Of a DNA stretch of 59,494 bases, positions 8,984 to 19,171 are shown one piece after another. Source of the stretch: Neisseria gonorrhoeae (GTDB lineage Bacteria; Pseudomonadota; Gammaproteobacteria; Burkholderiales; Neisseriaceae); the NCBI RefSeq assembly GCF_003315235.1, contig NZ_QNRU01000012.1, positions 1-59,494 on the forward strand, given 5' to 3'. The position numbers were made by a program, and so were the translations under genes. The notes beneath the pieces are model-generated. The model searched no databases, was not told the origin of the DNA, and was given only the letters and a program-made list of their open reading frames with translations. The first letter of the stretch is position 1; each line of letters starts with the position of its first letter.

Positions 8984-10966
8984 ATGATTTTAGGATTATT
9001 TATTAGAAATTTTAAAACTTATCAAGGTATGAATTTTGTTCCTTTATCAGATAATCACAAATTTTGTGGATTACTAGGAAAAAATGGGATAGGTAAAAGT
9101 TCAGTATTAGAAGCTCTAGATTGTTTTTTTAATGGCAAAGAATGGAATCTTCATTTTACTGTTAAAAGGAATGGGCTAAAAGTTCGCCCTTATATTGTGC
9201 CTATTTTCTCTATAAATAAGGACACTAAAATTCCTGAAGAGGTGAAATCCATTATTACTAAACTTGATAATTTATTTAGAACAACTCCAAAAGAGAAACT
9301 TAACTTTGGTAGTACTCACTCATCAGTTAAAGACACTTTTATAAGTCTAAGAGATAGTATTATCAACAATCCTTTATTCGATAATGACTATGTATTTCCA
9401 ATAGGTATCGACCATAACAAAAAAGCAACTTCTGCAATCTTTGATTCATTGCTCTTGGATGATATTTCAGCAGAAGATAATGATACAGAAAACAGAGACC
9501 ACCTAATCGATACTCAATTAAAAGCTGTTTATACTTACTTAGTAGAAAATTTGGAATATATATATATTCCTAAAGATATAGATTCTGAGTTATTTACCCG
9601 ACTAGAAAATCAAGAAATTCAGACTTTAATGGGTGAAAAATTAGATCACATTTTAAGAGACAGGATTACAGAAACTGCAATTAGTGAAATAAATAAAGGT
9701 CTAACTGATTTTATCAATGAAATTAGCAATGAGTTAGATGGTTATGTATATAGAACCTCCACTGATAGGCAACAAAATTTAAGAAAAAGTGATATTCATA
9801 AATTAATTATTGACTCTTTTTTTAATATAAGAAAGTTACACAAAAGGGTTAATGAATCAAACAATTATGTAGAAATTAGCTCATTAAGTTCTGGAGAAAA
9901 GCAAAAAGCAATTATTGATGTAGCAAAAGGATTGCTGGAAAATCATCGAGCTGATGGTAAAAATTTAATCGTTGGAATTGATGAGCCTGAATCCTCATTA
10001 CATGTTTCTGCATGTTTTGAACAATTTGATTCTTTATTTAAAATGAGTAATAAATGTAGGCAAATAATTTTTTCATCGCATTGGTATGGCTTCCTTCCAA
10101 CTTTAACATATGGAAACGTAAGCGTTATATCAGAAAAAGATAAAACTCATCACTTTGACCTTATTAACCTTCAAAATTATCAAGAACAAATTGTACATTT
10201 AATGCAAAGTTCTAAAGGGAAGCTTCCCTATGATATTAATTTAAAAAGTATTACAGACTTTATTCAGTCTATTCTCTCTAGCATTACATCTGATACTCCA
10301 TACAGTTGGATTTTCTGTGAGGGTAGTTCGGAAAAAATTTATTTTGATAAATATTTTGAAGACGAGATTCAAAATTTTAATTTGCGAATTATTCCAACAG
10401 GAGGTGCAAAGAAAATTAAACGGATATATCAAAATATTTTGACCCCGTATGGAGAAATTAAAGAAAATATTGATGGGAACACATACAACAAATGGGGAAA
10501 AATACTGTTTTTGTCAGATACAGATAATCAACTTACTCATTATGAAGCAAAAAACTACAATAACCAATATTCCAGATTGCAATGCTATAGATTGATTAAT
10601 AATAAATCAACAAGATTGACTGAAACAGTAGCAATAAATGACTCATTAACCTCTCCGGCAACTGAAATTGAAGATTGCTTAAATGGAAAATTACTTGTGG
10701 AAACATTGAAATATTTTAGAGAAATAAAAGAGTATGAATATTTAGAAAGTATTATAGATAAGGATAAAAAATATTCTGAGGAAGCTTCATATTTTTCACT
10801 CAATTTACGACCAAGTGAAGCTGATAAATTAAAAGAATTTTTTGATTCAGAAGATGGAGATATGAAAATTAAATTCGCTGAAAAATATGTAGAGCTAATG
10901 TCTCAAGAAGATTATCAAGTTCCTTCTTGGATAGAATATATAAAAGGGTGGATTAGAGAACCATAG
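8984..10966 (+). CDS. OLD-like ATPase with C-terminal TOPRIM nuclease domain (candidate defence protein)
   Basis: 660-residue protein, strongly AT-rich compared with all neighbours. The N-terminal ABC/SMC-like ATPase has Walker A GKNGIGKSS at residues 32-40, an LSSGEKQK signature near 301-308, Walker B/D-loop GIDEPESSLH near 331-340 and a switch His in FSSHWYG near 367. The C-terminal part has a TOPRIM pattern: WIFCEGSSE with Glu446, and LSDTDNQ near 510-516 with the DxD pair. This order matches OLD-family endonucleases, several of which act against phages; fused PARIS-type (AriA-AriB) architecture is an alternative. No UvrD-like partner follows, so it is not a Gabija pair. AAGGA overlaps the end of uvrA and the ATG is 10 bases after its stop, so expression is probably coupled. 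Function is inferred from domains only. Confidence 0.8.
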   Translation: MILGLFIRNFKTYQGMNFVPLSDNHKFCGLLGKNGIGKSSVLEALDCFFNGKEWNLHFTVKRNGLKVRPYIVPIFSINKDTKIPEEVKSIITKLDNLFRTTPKEKLNFGSTHSSVKDTFISLRDSIINNPLFDNDYVFPIGIDHNKKATSAIFDSLLLDDISAEDNDTENRDHLIDTQLKAVYTYLVENLEYIYIPKDIDSELFTRLENQEIQTLMGEKLDHILRDRITETAISEINKGLTDFINEISNELDGYVYRTSTDRQQNLRKSDIHKLIIDSFFNIRKLHKRVNESNNYVEISSLSSGEKQKAIIDVAKGLLENHRADGKNLIVGIDEPESSLHVSACFEQFDSLFKMSNKCRQIIFSSHWYGFLPTLTYGNVSVISEKDKTHHFDLINLQNYQEQIVHLMQSSKGKLPYDINLKSITDFIQSILSSITSDTPYSWIFCEGSSEKIYFDKYFEDEIQNFNLRIIPTGGAKKIKRIYQNILTPYGEIKENIDGNTYNKWGKILFLSDTDNQLTHYEAKNYNNQYSRLQCYRLINNKSTRLTETVAINDSLTSPATEIEDCLNGKLLVETLKYFREIKEYEYLESIIDKDKKYSEEASYFSLNLRPSEADKLKEFFDSEDGDMKIKFAEKYVELMSQEDYQVPSWIEYIKGWIREP

Positions 10967-10979
10967 CCCACATTCCCAA

Positions 10980-11008
10980 CCACGTGTGTGGTGTAACTAC
11001 GCACGTGG
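10980..11008. repeat. palindrome upstream of the RAYT remnant
   Basis: CCACGTGTG and CGCACGTGG (9-base arms, one wobble) flank an 11-base centre. Such hairpins are typical of REP sequences that accompany RAYT transposases, a remnant of which starts about 160 bases downstream. Only one copy is seen in the window, so assignment as a REP is tentative. Confidence 0.4.
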
Positions 11009-11166
11009 CTGCTTGATTGACGGTTTGCCGTTTCAACTTTTAACTTCGTTGAAGCTAGTGCTTTCAGACGGCCTCCAATGTCGTTTGGAAACATCAGGTC
11101 CAACAAAGTTAAACCTTAAACAACAAACCATTCCTTCTCCAACACCCCAACCACAAACAAAATCCT

Positions 11167-11446
11167 ATGGCGCGTTATCGCAGAAACTTCATTGCCGGCG
11201 GCACATTCTTTTTCACCGTCAAACCCGCCGCCCCGAAATCGCGCCTGCTTGTCGGACATATCGGCTTCGCGGGCTGCCTATATGGATGTGCAAAAACAAT
11301 ATCCCTTTGAAACCGTCGCCGTATGCGTGCTGCCGAACCATATTCACGCCATTTGGACGCTGCCGCCCGACGATGCGGATTATTCCCTACTCCGGCGGCT
11401 GATTAAAACCAAATTCTCCGCATATTCCCCTCATACTAAAAACTTA
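11167..11446 (+). pseudogene. REP-associated tyrosine transposase (RAYT) remnant, frameshifted and truncated
   Basis: From ATG 11167 the frame reads MARYRRNFIAGGTFFFTVK, the usual RAYT start. After about 35 codons the homology moves to another frame: MDVQKQYPFETVAVCVLPNH and IHAIWTLPPDDADYSLLRRL, which includes the HIHAIW catalytic His-x-His. The gene then stops at the IS1016-type element beginning at 11447, which replaces its C-terminal half including the expected catalytic Tyr. It is therefore doubly dead. RAYTs mobilise or maintain REP hairpins. Confidence 0.8.
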
Positions 11447-12159
11447 GGGGCTGTACTAGATTATCCCTAAATTCCACACCGATCCCGCAGGATTTTTAGC
11501 TGCCGGGACGGTGTGCCGAAGTTAAGTCGAAATTCGCATTCCCTCAAGAACGGCGGAAAAGGTTTACGATCGATTCCGTTGTATTTCCGCAAGGCGCGTT
11601 TTGCCTGATTCCAAAAGTTCCCAATGCCGTTAATGTGGTTCCGACGGTCTGCAAATTCCTTGGAACGGTTGATGCGGCAACGGGTAAAACCGCCCGCGTC
11701 CGACTTGCCGCGGCTGCCCGGGCTATCGGCATAAACAATACCGTCCGGCATGATTTTCTTTTTGACGGCAGGGAGCAACGTTTCAGGCTCGGCATCGTCC
11801 GCGGCAACGGTATAGACCCGCCCGTTGCGTTTCGGAATGCCGAAGACAACCGCTTTTCCTGCCGCGCCGCGACCGCGTCTGCCTTTACGCCGTACGCCGA
11901 AACAGCTTCCGCCCGGCCCGGCGGGGCACTCGAAAACCTCATCGGCAGCCAAGGCCAAACGATGGTTGGTAACCGTGCGGATTTTACGGTAAAACAGTGC
12001 CGCCGAATCGGGATGGATACCCAAAATATCGGCGGCAGAACGGGCGGTAACTTCCGGTACAAAAGAACGGAGCGGTTCTTTCTGTACTTCTTTCTTTAAT
12101 TTGCAGTGTGTTATCTTCATATTTCGAGGGTAACATATCTGCTAATCTGGTACAGACCC
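11447..12159 (-). mobile_element. IS1016-type insertion sequence (IS1595/ISXO2 family), full-length copy
   Basis: About 713 bases bounded by imperfect terminal inverted repeats: GGGGCTGTACTAGATTA at 11447-11463 and, on the other strand from 12159, GGGTCTGTACCAGATTA. It contains one transposase frame on the minus strand. The eight bases on either side differ (AAAACTTA versus AAATTAAA), so there is no visible target duplication, as expected if the element has recombined since insertion. It truncates the RAYT remnant. A second copy in inverted orientation enters at 59306. Confidence 0.88.
11467..12120 (-). CDS. IS1016-type transposase, open frame but probably inactive
   Basis: 217-residue ISXO2-like transposase starting MKITHCKLKKEVQKE. 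The frame is intact, but key positions look wrong against the IS1016 sequence I recall: the segment normally VELDESYFGG reads AGPGGSCFGV, losing the first catalytic Asp, and HINGIENFW reads HINGIGNFW, losing the acidic residue. Most differences (Leu to Pro, Tyr to Cys, Asp/Glu to Gly, Lys/His/Gln to Arg) fit A-to-G or T-to-C changes, which cannot easily create stop codons. The reference is from memory. Confidence 0.82.
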   Translation of the reverse strand: MKITHCKLKKEVQKEPLRSFVPEVTARSAADILGIHPDSAALFYRKIRTVTNHRLALAADEVFECPAGPGGSCFGVRRKGRRGRGAAGKAVVFGIPKRNGRVYTVAADDAEPETLLPAVKKKIMPDGIVYADSPGSRGKSDAGGFTRCRINRSKEFADRRNHINGIGNFWNQAKRALRKYNGIDRKPFPPFLRECEFRLNFGTPSRQLKILRDRCGI

Positions 12160-12196
12160 AAATTAAATTGATGGCTTTTATGATCCCCGATTTGCG

Positions 12197-12241
12197 AAAA
12201 TGCCGTCTGAAAGTCTTTGTCAGGCTTTCAGACGGCATTTT
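12197..12241 (-). terminator. terminator after pyrG
   Basis: Inverted uptake sequences (AAAATGCCGTCTGAAAG ... CTTTCAGACGGCATTTT) form a long stem with T runs on both sides, 20 bases past the pyrG stop. Confidence 0.85.
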
Positions 12242-12261
12242 GATCATCAAGTAACGCTTTA

Positions 12262-13926
<1,665 letters not shown>

Positions 13927-13960
13927 TTAACGTGAAGCGCGCGGTTCTGGCAAACGGACG

Positions 13961-14001
13961 GATGCCGTCTGAACGGTGGACGGCTGTTTTCAGACGGTAT
14001 C
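13961..14001 (-). terminator. terminator after fadD
   Basis: GATGCCGTCTGAA and TTCAGACGGTATC form a near-perfect uptake-sequence stem, 6 bases past the fadD stop, in the fadD-pyrG gap. Confidence 0.75.
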
Positions 14002-14007
14002 TTTTCT

Positions 14008-15678
14008 TTATTTCCCGGCACTTTGGCGCAACTCGCGGCGCAGGATTTTGCCGACATTGGACTTGGGCAACTCGTCGCGGAATTCGATGTCTTTCGGCAC
14101 TTTGTATGCGGTCAGACCGGTACGGCAGAAAGCGGTGAGTTCTTCTTTGGTCAAAGACGGGTCTTTTTTGACGACGAACACTTTGAGTGCCTCGCCGGTT
14201 TTTTCGTTCGGAACGCCGATACACGCAACTTCCATAACTTTTTCGTGGTGCGCGATGAATTCCTCGATTTCGTTCGGATAAACATTGAATCCGGAAACGA
14301 CGACGAGGTCTTTTTTGCGATCGACCAGCTTCAGACGGCCTTTTTCGTCCATCACGGCAATATCGCCGGTTTCCAAAAAGCCGCACGCGTCTATGGCTTT
14401 GGCGGTTTCTTCGGGGCGGTTCCAGTAGCCTTGCATCACTTGCGGGCCTTTTACCCACAATTCGCCCGGCTGCCCAACGGGGACTTCTTTGCCGTTTGCG
14501 TCGCGCAGTTCGACTTCGGTGGACGGGACGGGCAAACCGATGCTGCCGCTGTATGATTCGATGTTTAAGGGGTTGCAGCACACGCCGGGGCTGGCTTCGG
14601 TCAAACCGTAGGCTTCGACGATGGGCGTGCCGGTGATTTTTTTCCATTTTTCGGCAACGGCTTTTTGGGTCGCCATACCGCCGCCCAAAGTCAGCCGCAA
14701 TCCTGAAAAATCGACTTCGGCGAAATCGGGCCGGTTGACCATCGCGTTAAACAGCGTGTTCACGCCGATAAATACGTTAACCCGCTGCTTTTTCAGTTCG
14801 CCGATAAAGCCTTTCATATCGCGCGGGTTGGCAATCAGGACAATTTTCGAGCCGGCATTGGCAAAAATCATCAGATTCACTGTCAGGGCGAAGATGTGGT
14901 ACAGCGGCAGGGCGGCGATAACGGTTTCTTTTCCCTCGCGCAATTGGTTTTTAATCCATTCTTTTGCCTGAAGCATATTGGCGCAGATGTTGCCGTGGCT
15001 CAGCACCGCGCCTCTGGCAACGCCTGTCGTGCCGCCCGTGTATTGCAACAATGCGGTATCTTCGCGGTTTAATGCGACAGGTTGGAAAACGTGCTTCGCC
15101 CCCTCTTTCAATGCCGTCTGAAAGGAAACGGTTTCCCGAATACGGTATTCGGGAACCATTTTCTTGATTTTTCGGATGATGAAATTGATCAGCGAACCTT
15201 TAAGCAGCCCGAACATTTCGCCGACGGAGGCGACGATGACGTGTTTGATCTGCGTGCGCGGCAGCACCAGCTCCAGCGTGTTGGCGAAATTTTCCAAAAC
15301 GATGATGGCGGTCGCACCGCTGTCTTTCAGCTGATGCTCCAACTCGCGCGGCGTATAGAGCGGATTGGTGTTCACCGCCACCAAACCTGCCTGCAAAATA
15401 CCGAAAAGGGCAATCGGATATTGCAATACGTTCGGCATCATAATGGCAACACGTTCGCCGCGCGGCAGCTTGAGGACGTTTTGCAGATAAGAGGCGAAAT
15501 CGGTCGCCAGTTTGCCGGTTTCGGCATAAGTGAGCGTTTTGCCCATATTTTGAAAAGCGGGCAGACGGGCAAATTTTTCCACGCTTTGGCGGAATACGTC
15601 GCTGACGGAATTGTATTGCGTGATGTCGATTTCGGCACTGACGCCCTTCTCGTAGCTTTCTAACCAGATTTTTTCCAT
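14008..15678 (-). CDS. fadD: long-chain fatty-acid-CoA ligase
   Basis: 556-residue AMP-forming acyl-CoA synthetase that activates fatty acids on the inner face of the cytoplasmic membrane. The AMP-binding signature YTGGTTGVARGAVLSHGN lies near residues 215-232, the adenylate motif VEAYGLTEASPGV near 355, and the C-terminal hinge KLVDRKKDLVVVSGFNVYP near 445. Start MEKIWLESYEKG at 15678 is typical of FadD. An internal uptake sequence lies near 15112. Confidence 0.93.
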   Translation of the reverse strand: MEKIWLESYEKGVSAEIDITQYNSVSDVFRQSVEKFARLPAFQNMGKTLTYAETGKLATDFASYLQNVLKLPRGERVAIMMPNVLQYPIALFGILQAGLVAVNTNPLYTPRELEHQLKDSGATAIIVLENFANTLELVLPRTQIKHVIVASVGEMFGLLKGSLINFIIRKIKKMVPEYRIRETVSFQTALKEGAKHVFQPVALNREDTALLQYTGGTTGVARGAVLSHGNICANMLQAKEWIKNQLREGKETVIAALPLYHIFALTVNLMIFANAGSKIVLIANPRDMKGFIGELKKQRVNVFIGVNTLFNAMVNRPDFAEVDFSGLRLTLGGGMATQKAVAEKWKKITGTPIVEAYGLTEASPGVCCNPLNIESYSGSIGLPVPSTEVELRDANGKEVPVGQPGELWVKGPQVMQGYWNRPEETAKAIDACGFLETGDIAVMDEKGRLKLVDRKKDLVVVSGFNVYPNEIEEFIAHHEKVMEVACIGVPNEKTGEALKVFVVKKDPSLTKEELTAFCRTGLTAYKVPKDIEFRDELPKSNVGKILRRELRQSAGK

Positions 15679-15712
15679 AGGTATCGGTCTTTAAAGTGGA
15701 ATTGAGCGGAAC

Positions 15713-15744
15713 AATGCCGTCTGAAAACCGTTTCAGACGGCATT
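15713..15744 (-). terminator. terminator after mnmA
   Basis: AATGCCGTCTGAAA and TTTCAGACGGCATT make a 14-base stem with a very small loop, four bases past the mnmA stop. Confidence 0.8.
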
Positions 15745-15748
15745 ACCT

Positions 15749-16852
15749 TTATCGCGTGATGATGACGGGTTTGTCGGTCGTTTGGATGATGCCGCCGCCC
15801 AAACAGATGTCGACGTCGTACAGCACGGCGGACTGACCCGGCGTAACCGCCCATTGCGGTTCGTCAAACACCAGCTCGGCGGTTTCATCATCCAAATAGC
15901 ACAATTCGCAAGGCGCGTCCGCCATACGGTAACGCGTTTTGCAGGTATAGCGTCCTGCCTTCGGACGTTCGGGCAGCGTGAAACTCAAATCGTTCATCAC
16001 AAGGCTGCGGGTATAGAGCAGCGGATGGTCGTGTCCTTGTACGACGATGAGTTCGTTTTTCGTCAAATCTTTAGCCGCAACAAACCACGGTTCGCCCGCG
16101 CCGCCGATGCCCAATCCTTTGCGCTGACCCAATGTGTAAAACATCAGCCCGACGTGTTCGCCGATGGTTTTCCCTTCGGGCGTCACCATTTTGCCGTTGT
16201 CGGTCGGCAAGTATTTCTGCAGAAACTCGCGGAACGGACGCTCGCCGATGAAACAGATGCCGGTACTGTCTTTTTTAGCGGCAGTCGGCAAATTAAATTC
16301 GGCGGCAAGGCGGCGCACTTCGGGTTTTTCCAAACCGCCCAACGGAAAAATCGCGCGTTCGAGTTGGAAAGGCTTGAGGCGGTAGAGAAAATAGCTTTGG
16401 TCTTTGTTTCGATCCAAACCTTTGAGCAGGTAATGCACGCCGTTGCGGACTTCTTTGCGCGCATAGTGTCCGGTGGCAATGGTATCCGCGCCCTGCCCTA
16501 CGGCGTAGTCCAAAAAGCATTTGAATTTGATTTCGGCATTGCACAACACATCCGGATTCGGCGTGCGCCCCGCACTGTATTCCTGAAGAAAATAAGCAAA
16601 AACTTTGTCTTTATATTGCGCGGCGAAATTAACGATGTCGATGTCGATGCCGACAATATCGGCAACGGCGATGGCATCGAACGAATCCTGTTTGATGCTG
16701 CAATATTCGTCGTTGTCGTCGTTTTCCCAGTTCTGCATGAACACACCGCGCACTTGATAACCCTGCTGCTTGAGCAGGGCGGCGGTTACGGAAGAATCGA
16801 CACCGCCGGAAAGCCCGACGATGATATTGGAAGTGTTTGATGTCGTATTCAT
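15749..16852 (-). CDS. mnmA: tRNA-specific 2-thiouridylase
   Basis: Makes the 2-thio group of U34 in tRNAs for Lys, Glu and Gln. The 367-residue protein has the PP-loop [10 protein letters not shown] near residues 14-23, the catalytic Cys in [12 protein letters not shown] and the persulfide-forming Cys in [11 protein letters not shown]. The start MNTTSNTSN at 16852 is preferred over an in-frame GTG 16 codons upstream, which would add a basic stretch without family support. Stand-alone minus-strand gene. Confidence 0.95.
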   Translation of the reverse strand: MNTTSNTSNIIVGLSGGVDSSVTAALLKQQGYQVRGVFMQNWENDDNDEYCSIKQDSFDAIAVADIVGIDIDIVNFAAQYKDKVFAYFLQEYSAGRTPNPDVLCNAEIKFKCFLDYAVGQGADTIATGHYARKEVRNGVHYLLKGLDRNKDQSYFLYRLKPFQLERAIFPLGGLEKPEVRRLAAEFNLPTAAKKDSTGICFIGERPFREFLQKYLPTDNGKMVTPEGKTIGEHVGLMFYTLGQRKGLGIGGAGEPWFVAAKDLTKNELIVVQGHDHPLLYTRSLVMNDLSFTLPERPKAGRYTCKTRYRMADAPCELCYLDDETAELVFDEPQWAVTPGQSAVLYDVDICLGGGIIQTTDKPVIITR

Positions 16853-16920
16853 ACGCAGGATGGCTTGGAAACGGCGGTTTTTAAAGGCGGATTTTAACAC
16901 ATTTTAAAGGCGGGCATAAA

Positions 16921-16958
16921 AATGCCGTCTGAAAGCCCGGGCTTTTTCAGACGGCATT
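16921..16958 (-). terminator. terminator after accA
   Basis: AATGCCGTCTGAAA and TTTTCAGACGGCATT flank a GC-rich centre (GCCCGGGC, itself palindromic), 18 bases past the accA stop. Confidence 0.8.
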
Positions 16959-16976
16959 TCAAATATTTCCAGCAGA

Positions 16977-17450
16977 TTAGTGCTGATGCGCTTCGCCGTG
17001 GTGATGACCGTGGTTCATTGCCGGCATCGGCGCGGTTTTGACTTCCAGTTGGACGGTTTGCGCTTTGGCGTTTTTAAATTTCAGGGTAACGGGAATCTTG
17101 TCGCCCTCTTTCAGTTGTTTTTTCAAACCCATAAACATCACGTGATAGCTGCCGGGTTTGAGTTCGGTAACGGATTTCGCCTCCAAAGGCACGCCGCCTT
17201 TGACTTCGCGCATACGCATCACGCCGTTGTCGTTGATGTGGGTATGCACTTCGACGCGGTCGGCAACGGGGCTGCTTCCGCCGAGCAAAAAGTCTTGTTT
17301 GGCTTCGTCGTTGTGGATTTTCATGAACGCGCCGCCCATTTTCATACCTTCGACAGTGGTGCGCGCCCAGCCGTCCTCGACATGGACTCCGGCGGCGGAA
17401 ACCGCGCCTGCCAAACCTGCCATCATCACGGCTGCCAATAATTTTTTCAT
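16977..17450 (-). CDS. accA: periplasmic copper chaperone PCu(A)C family (AccA)
   Basis: 157-residue secreted protein with a signal peptide (MKKLLAAVMMAGLAGAVSAA). It carries the family's copper-binding H(M)x10Mx21HxM pattern: VEVHTHINDNGVMRMREV and GSYHVMFMGLK. The C-terminus adds a His-rich tail, MNHGHHHGEAHQH, a second potential copper site. In Neisseria AccA delivers copper to periplasmic enzymes such as the nitrite reductase AniA. It stands alone on the minus strand with its own terminator; the Sco1-like gene at 40271 is another copper-handling protein in the window. Confidence 0.9.
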   Translation of the reverse strand: MKKLLAAVMMAGLAGAVSAAGVHVEDGWARTTVEGMKMGGAFMKIHNDEAKQDFLLGGSSPVADRVEVHTHINDNGVMRMREVKGGVPLEAKSVTELKPGSYHVMFMGLKKQLKEGDKIPVTLKFKNAKAQTVQLEVKTAPMPAMNHGHHHGEAHQH

Positions 17451-17581
17451 CTTCCTGCTCCTTTAATATCAGACGGGGAATGTGCTTAATCTTACATACA
17501 AATACTGCTCGGAAATTTGATGTAGATTAAGTGAATAATAAATACTAATCCTAAAGGATTACAAATCCTGCTGCAAGCGTT

Positions 17582-17965
17582 TTACCCGAACAGGGCGGAC
17601 AGCCAAACCGCCGCCAACATCAGCATGGCAACCAGTTGTGCGGCAGAACCTGCATCTTTGGCGCGTTTGGCCAGCTCGTGTTTTTCGGTCGAAGTATGAT
17701 CGACGGCGGCTTCGACGGCGGTGTTGAACAGTTCGACAATGACCGACACAAAAGACGCGATAATCAACGGCAGGCGGACGGCGGTTTCGGAAACCCAAAA
17801 AAATGCCGCGCACACCAGCAGCGCGTTCAGCCACAAAACCTGACGGAATGCCGCTTCGTAACGGTAGGCGGCGGCGATGCCGTCTATCGAATAGCCGAAT
17901 GCGTTGATGACGCGCCTGATGCCGCTTTTGCCTTTTTTTTCTGCCGCGTAGGAGGAAGGTTCCAT
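17582..17965 (-). CDS. dgkA: diacylglycerol kinase
   Basis: 127-residue inner-membrane enzyme that phosphorylates diacylglycerol for recycling into phospholipid. The family motif ELFNTAVEAAVDHTSTEKHELAKRAKDAGSAA is present in two adjoining parts near residues 73-104, with three hydrophobic helices. AAGGA precedes the ATG at 17965. The N-terminus is slightly longer and Lys-rich, as in other betaproteobacteria. Confidence 0.92.
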   Translation of the reverse strand: MEPSSYAAEKKGKSGIRRVINAFGYSIDGIAAAYRYEAAFRQVLWLNALLVCAAFFWVSETAVRLPLIIASFVSVIVELFNTAVEAAVDHTSTEKHELAKRAKDAGSAAQLVAMLMLAAVWLSALFG

Positions 17966-18123
17966 CGGTATCCTTTCAAAATGTCCTCAATATATGCCGT
18001 CTGAAAACGGGGCGGAGGGGTGTCCGTACGGCATTAAGCGCATCCCTGCCGGCTGAGGGAAAACCCTGCCTGCCCGAACAAACCAAGCGGTTACGAAGCA
18101 AAAGCCTTTCAGACGGCATCGGT

Positions 18124-19080
18124 TTAACGTACCGACCACGCGGCAACGGCATCGGCAAACATTGCCGCCACGTCGAAACTTTTTTGTTTCATAATTTCTT
18201 GGAATCCGGTCGGGCTGGTTACGTTGACTTCGGTCAGGTTGCTGCCGATAACGTCCAAACCGGCCAGCAGGATGCCGCTCCGTTTAAGCTCGGGAGCCAG
18301 AGTCTCTGCAATTTCCCGGTCGCGTCCGTCCAATTCCTGCGCCACACCGCGCCCGCCTGCCGCCAGATTGCCGCGTGTTTCGCCGTTTTGCGGGATACGC
18401 GCCAAAGCATAGGGGACGACTTCGCCGCCGATAATCAAGATGCGTTTGTCACCGTGTACGATTTCGGGAATGTAGCGTTGCGCCATAATGGTGCGGGAAT
18501 CAAACCGCATCAGGGTTTCGAGGATGCTGCCGATGTTGGGGTCTTTTTCGGTCAGGCGGAAGATGCCCATGCCGCCCATGCCGTCGAGCGGTTTGACGAT
18601 GATGTCGCCGTGTTCTTTCAAAAATGCGCGGACATCGGCGGAACGGGTCGTTACCAGCGTGGGCGCGGTAAAGCGGCTGAAATTCAAAATCGCCAGTTTT
18701 TCGTTAAAGTCGCGCATCGCCCGTCCGCTGTTGAACACTTTCGCGCCCTGCTGTTCCGCCAGCGTCAGTAATTGGGTGGAGTAAAGGTATTGCATATCGA
18801 ACGGCGGATCGGTACGCATAATCACGGCATCAAATGCTTTTAATGCCGTCTGAACTTTGTCCGCCGCTTTAAACCATTCATGGTCATCATCGTTTTTTGC
18901 ACCCGAAAATTCAAATGCCGATGCCTGTGCCGTTACCAAACCGCCGTTTACAGACAATTCCCCGCTCAAGGTATGAAACAGCCGCCAGCCGCGTTTTGCC
19001 ATTTCCCGCATCATCGCGTAGGTGGTGTCTTTGTAGGTTTTGAAACTTGCCATCGGGTCGGCGATAAAGAGGACTTTCAT
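18124..19080 (-). CDS. gshB: glutathione synthetase
   Basis: ATP-grasp enzyme that adds glycine to gamma-glutamylcysteine, 318 residues. Conserved stretches include the N-terminal MKVLFIADPMASFKTYKDTT, RTDPPFDMQYLYSTQLL, VKPLDGMGGMGIFRL and the C-terminal GLDVIGSNLTEVNVTSPTGF. Two adjacent ATGs (19083 and 19080) are possible; AAGGAA lies upstream and serves either. The gshA partner is not in the window. An uptake sequence lies inside the gene near 18843. Confidence 0.95.
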   Translation of the reverse strand: MKVLFIADPMASFKTYKDTTYAMMREMAKRGWRLFHTLSGELSVNGGLVTAQASAFEFSGAKNDDDHEWFKAADKVQTALKAFDAVIMRTDPPFDMQYLYSTQLLTLAEQQGAKVFNSGRAMRDFNEKLAILNFSRFTAPTLVTTRSADVRAFLKEHGDIIVKPLDGMGGMGIFRLTEKDPNIGSILETLMRFDSRTIMAQRYIPEIVHGDKRILIIGGEVVPYALARIPQNGETRGNLAAGGRGVAQELDGRDREIAETLAPELKRSGILLAGLDVIGSNLTEVNVTSPTGFQEIMKQKSFDVAAMFADAVAAWSVR

Positions 19081-19171
19081 CATATTTCCTTTCCGGTGTG
19101 CCGAATGTGCCGCATTTCGCGGGTAAAGGAGAAATGCCGCCCGAACAATATTCAGACGGCAAGGATGGGGT

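Noticed and set aside
8984-10966. Gabija (GajA) assignment for the OLD-like gene
   Set aside because: No UvrD-like helicase gene follows; only a RAYT remnant and an IS element.
15782-16840. 352-codon frame antisense to mnmA
   Set aside because: Same mirrored codon bias; mnmA is clearly the real gene.
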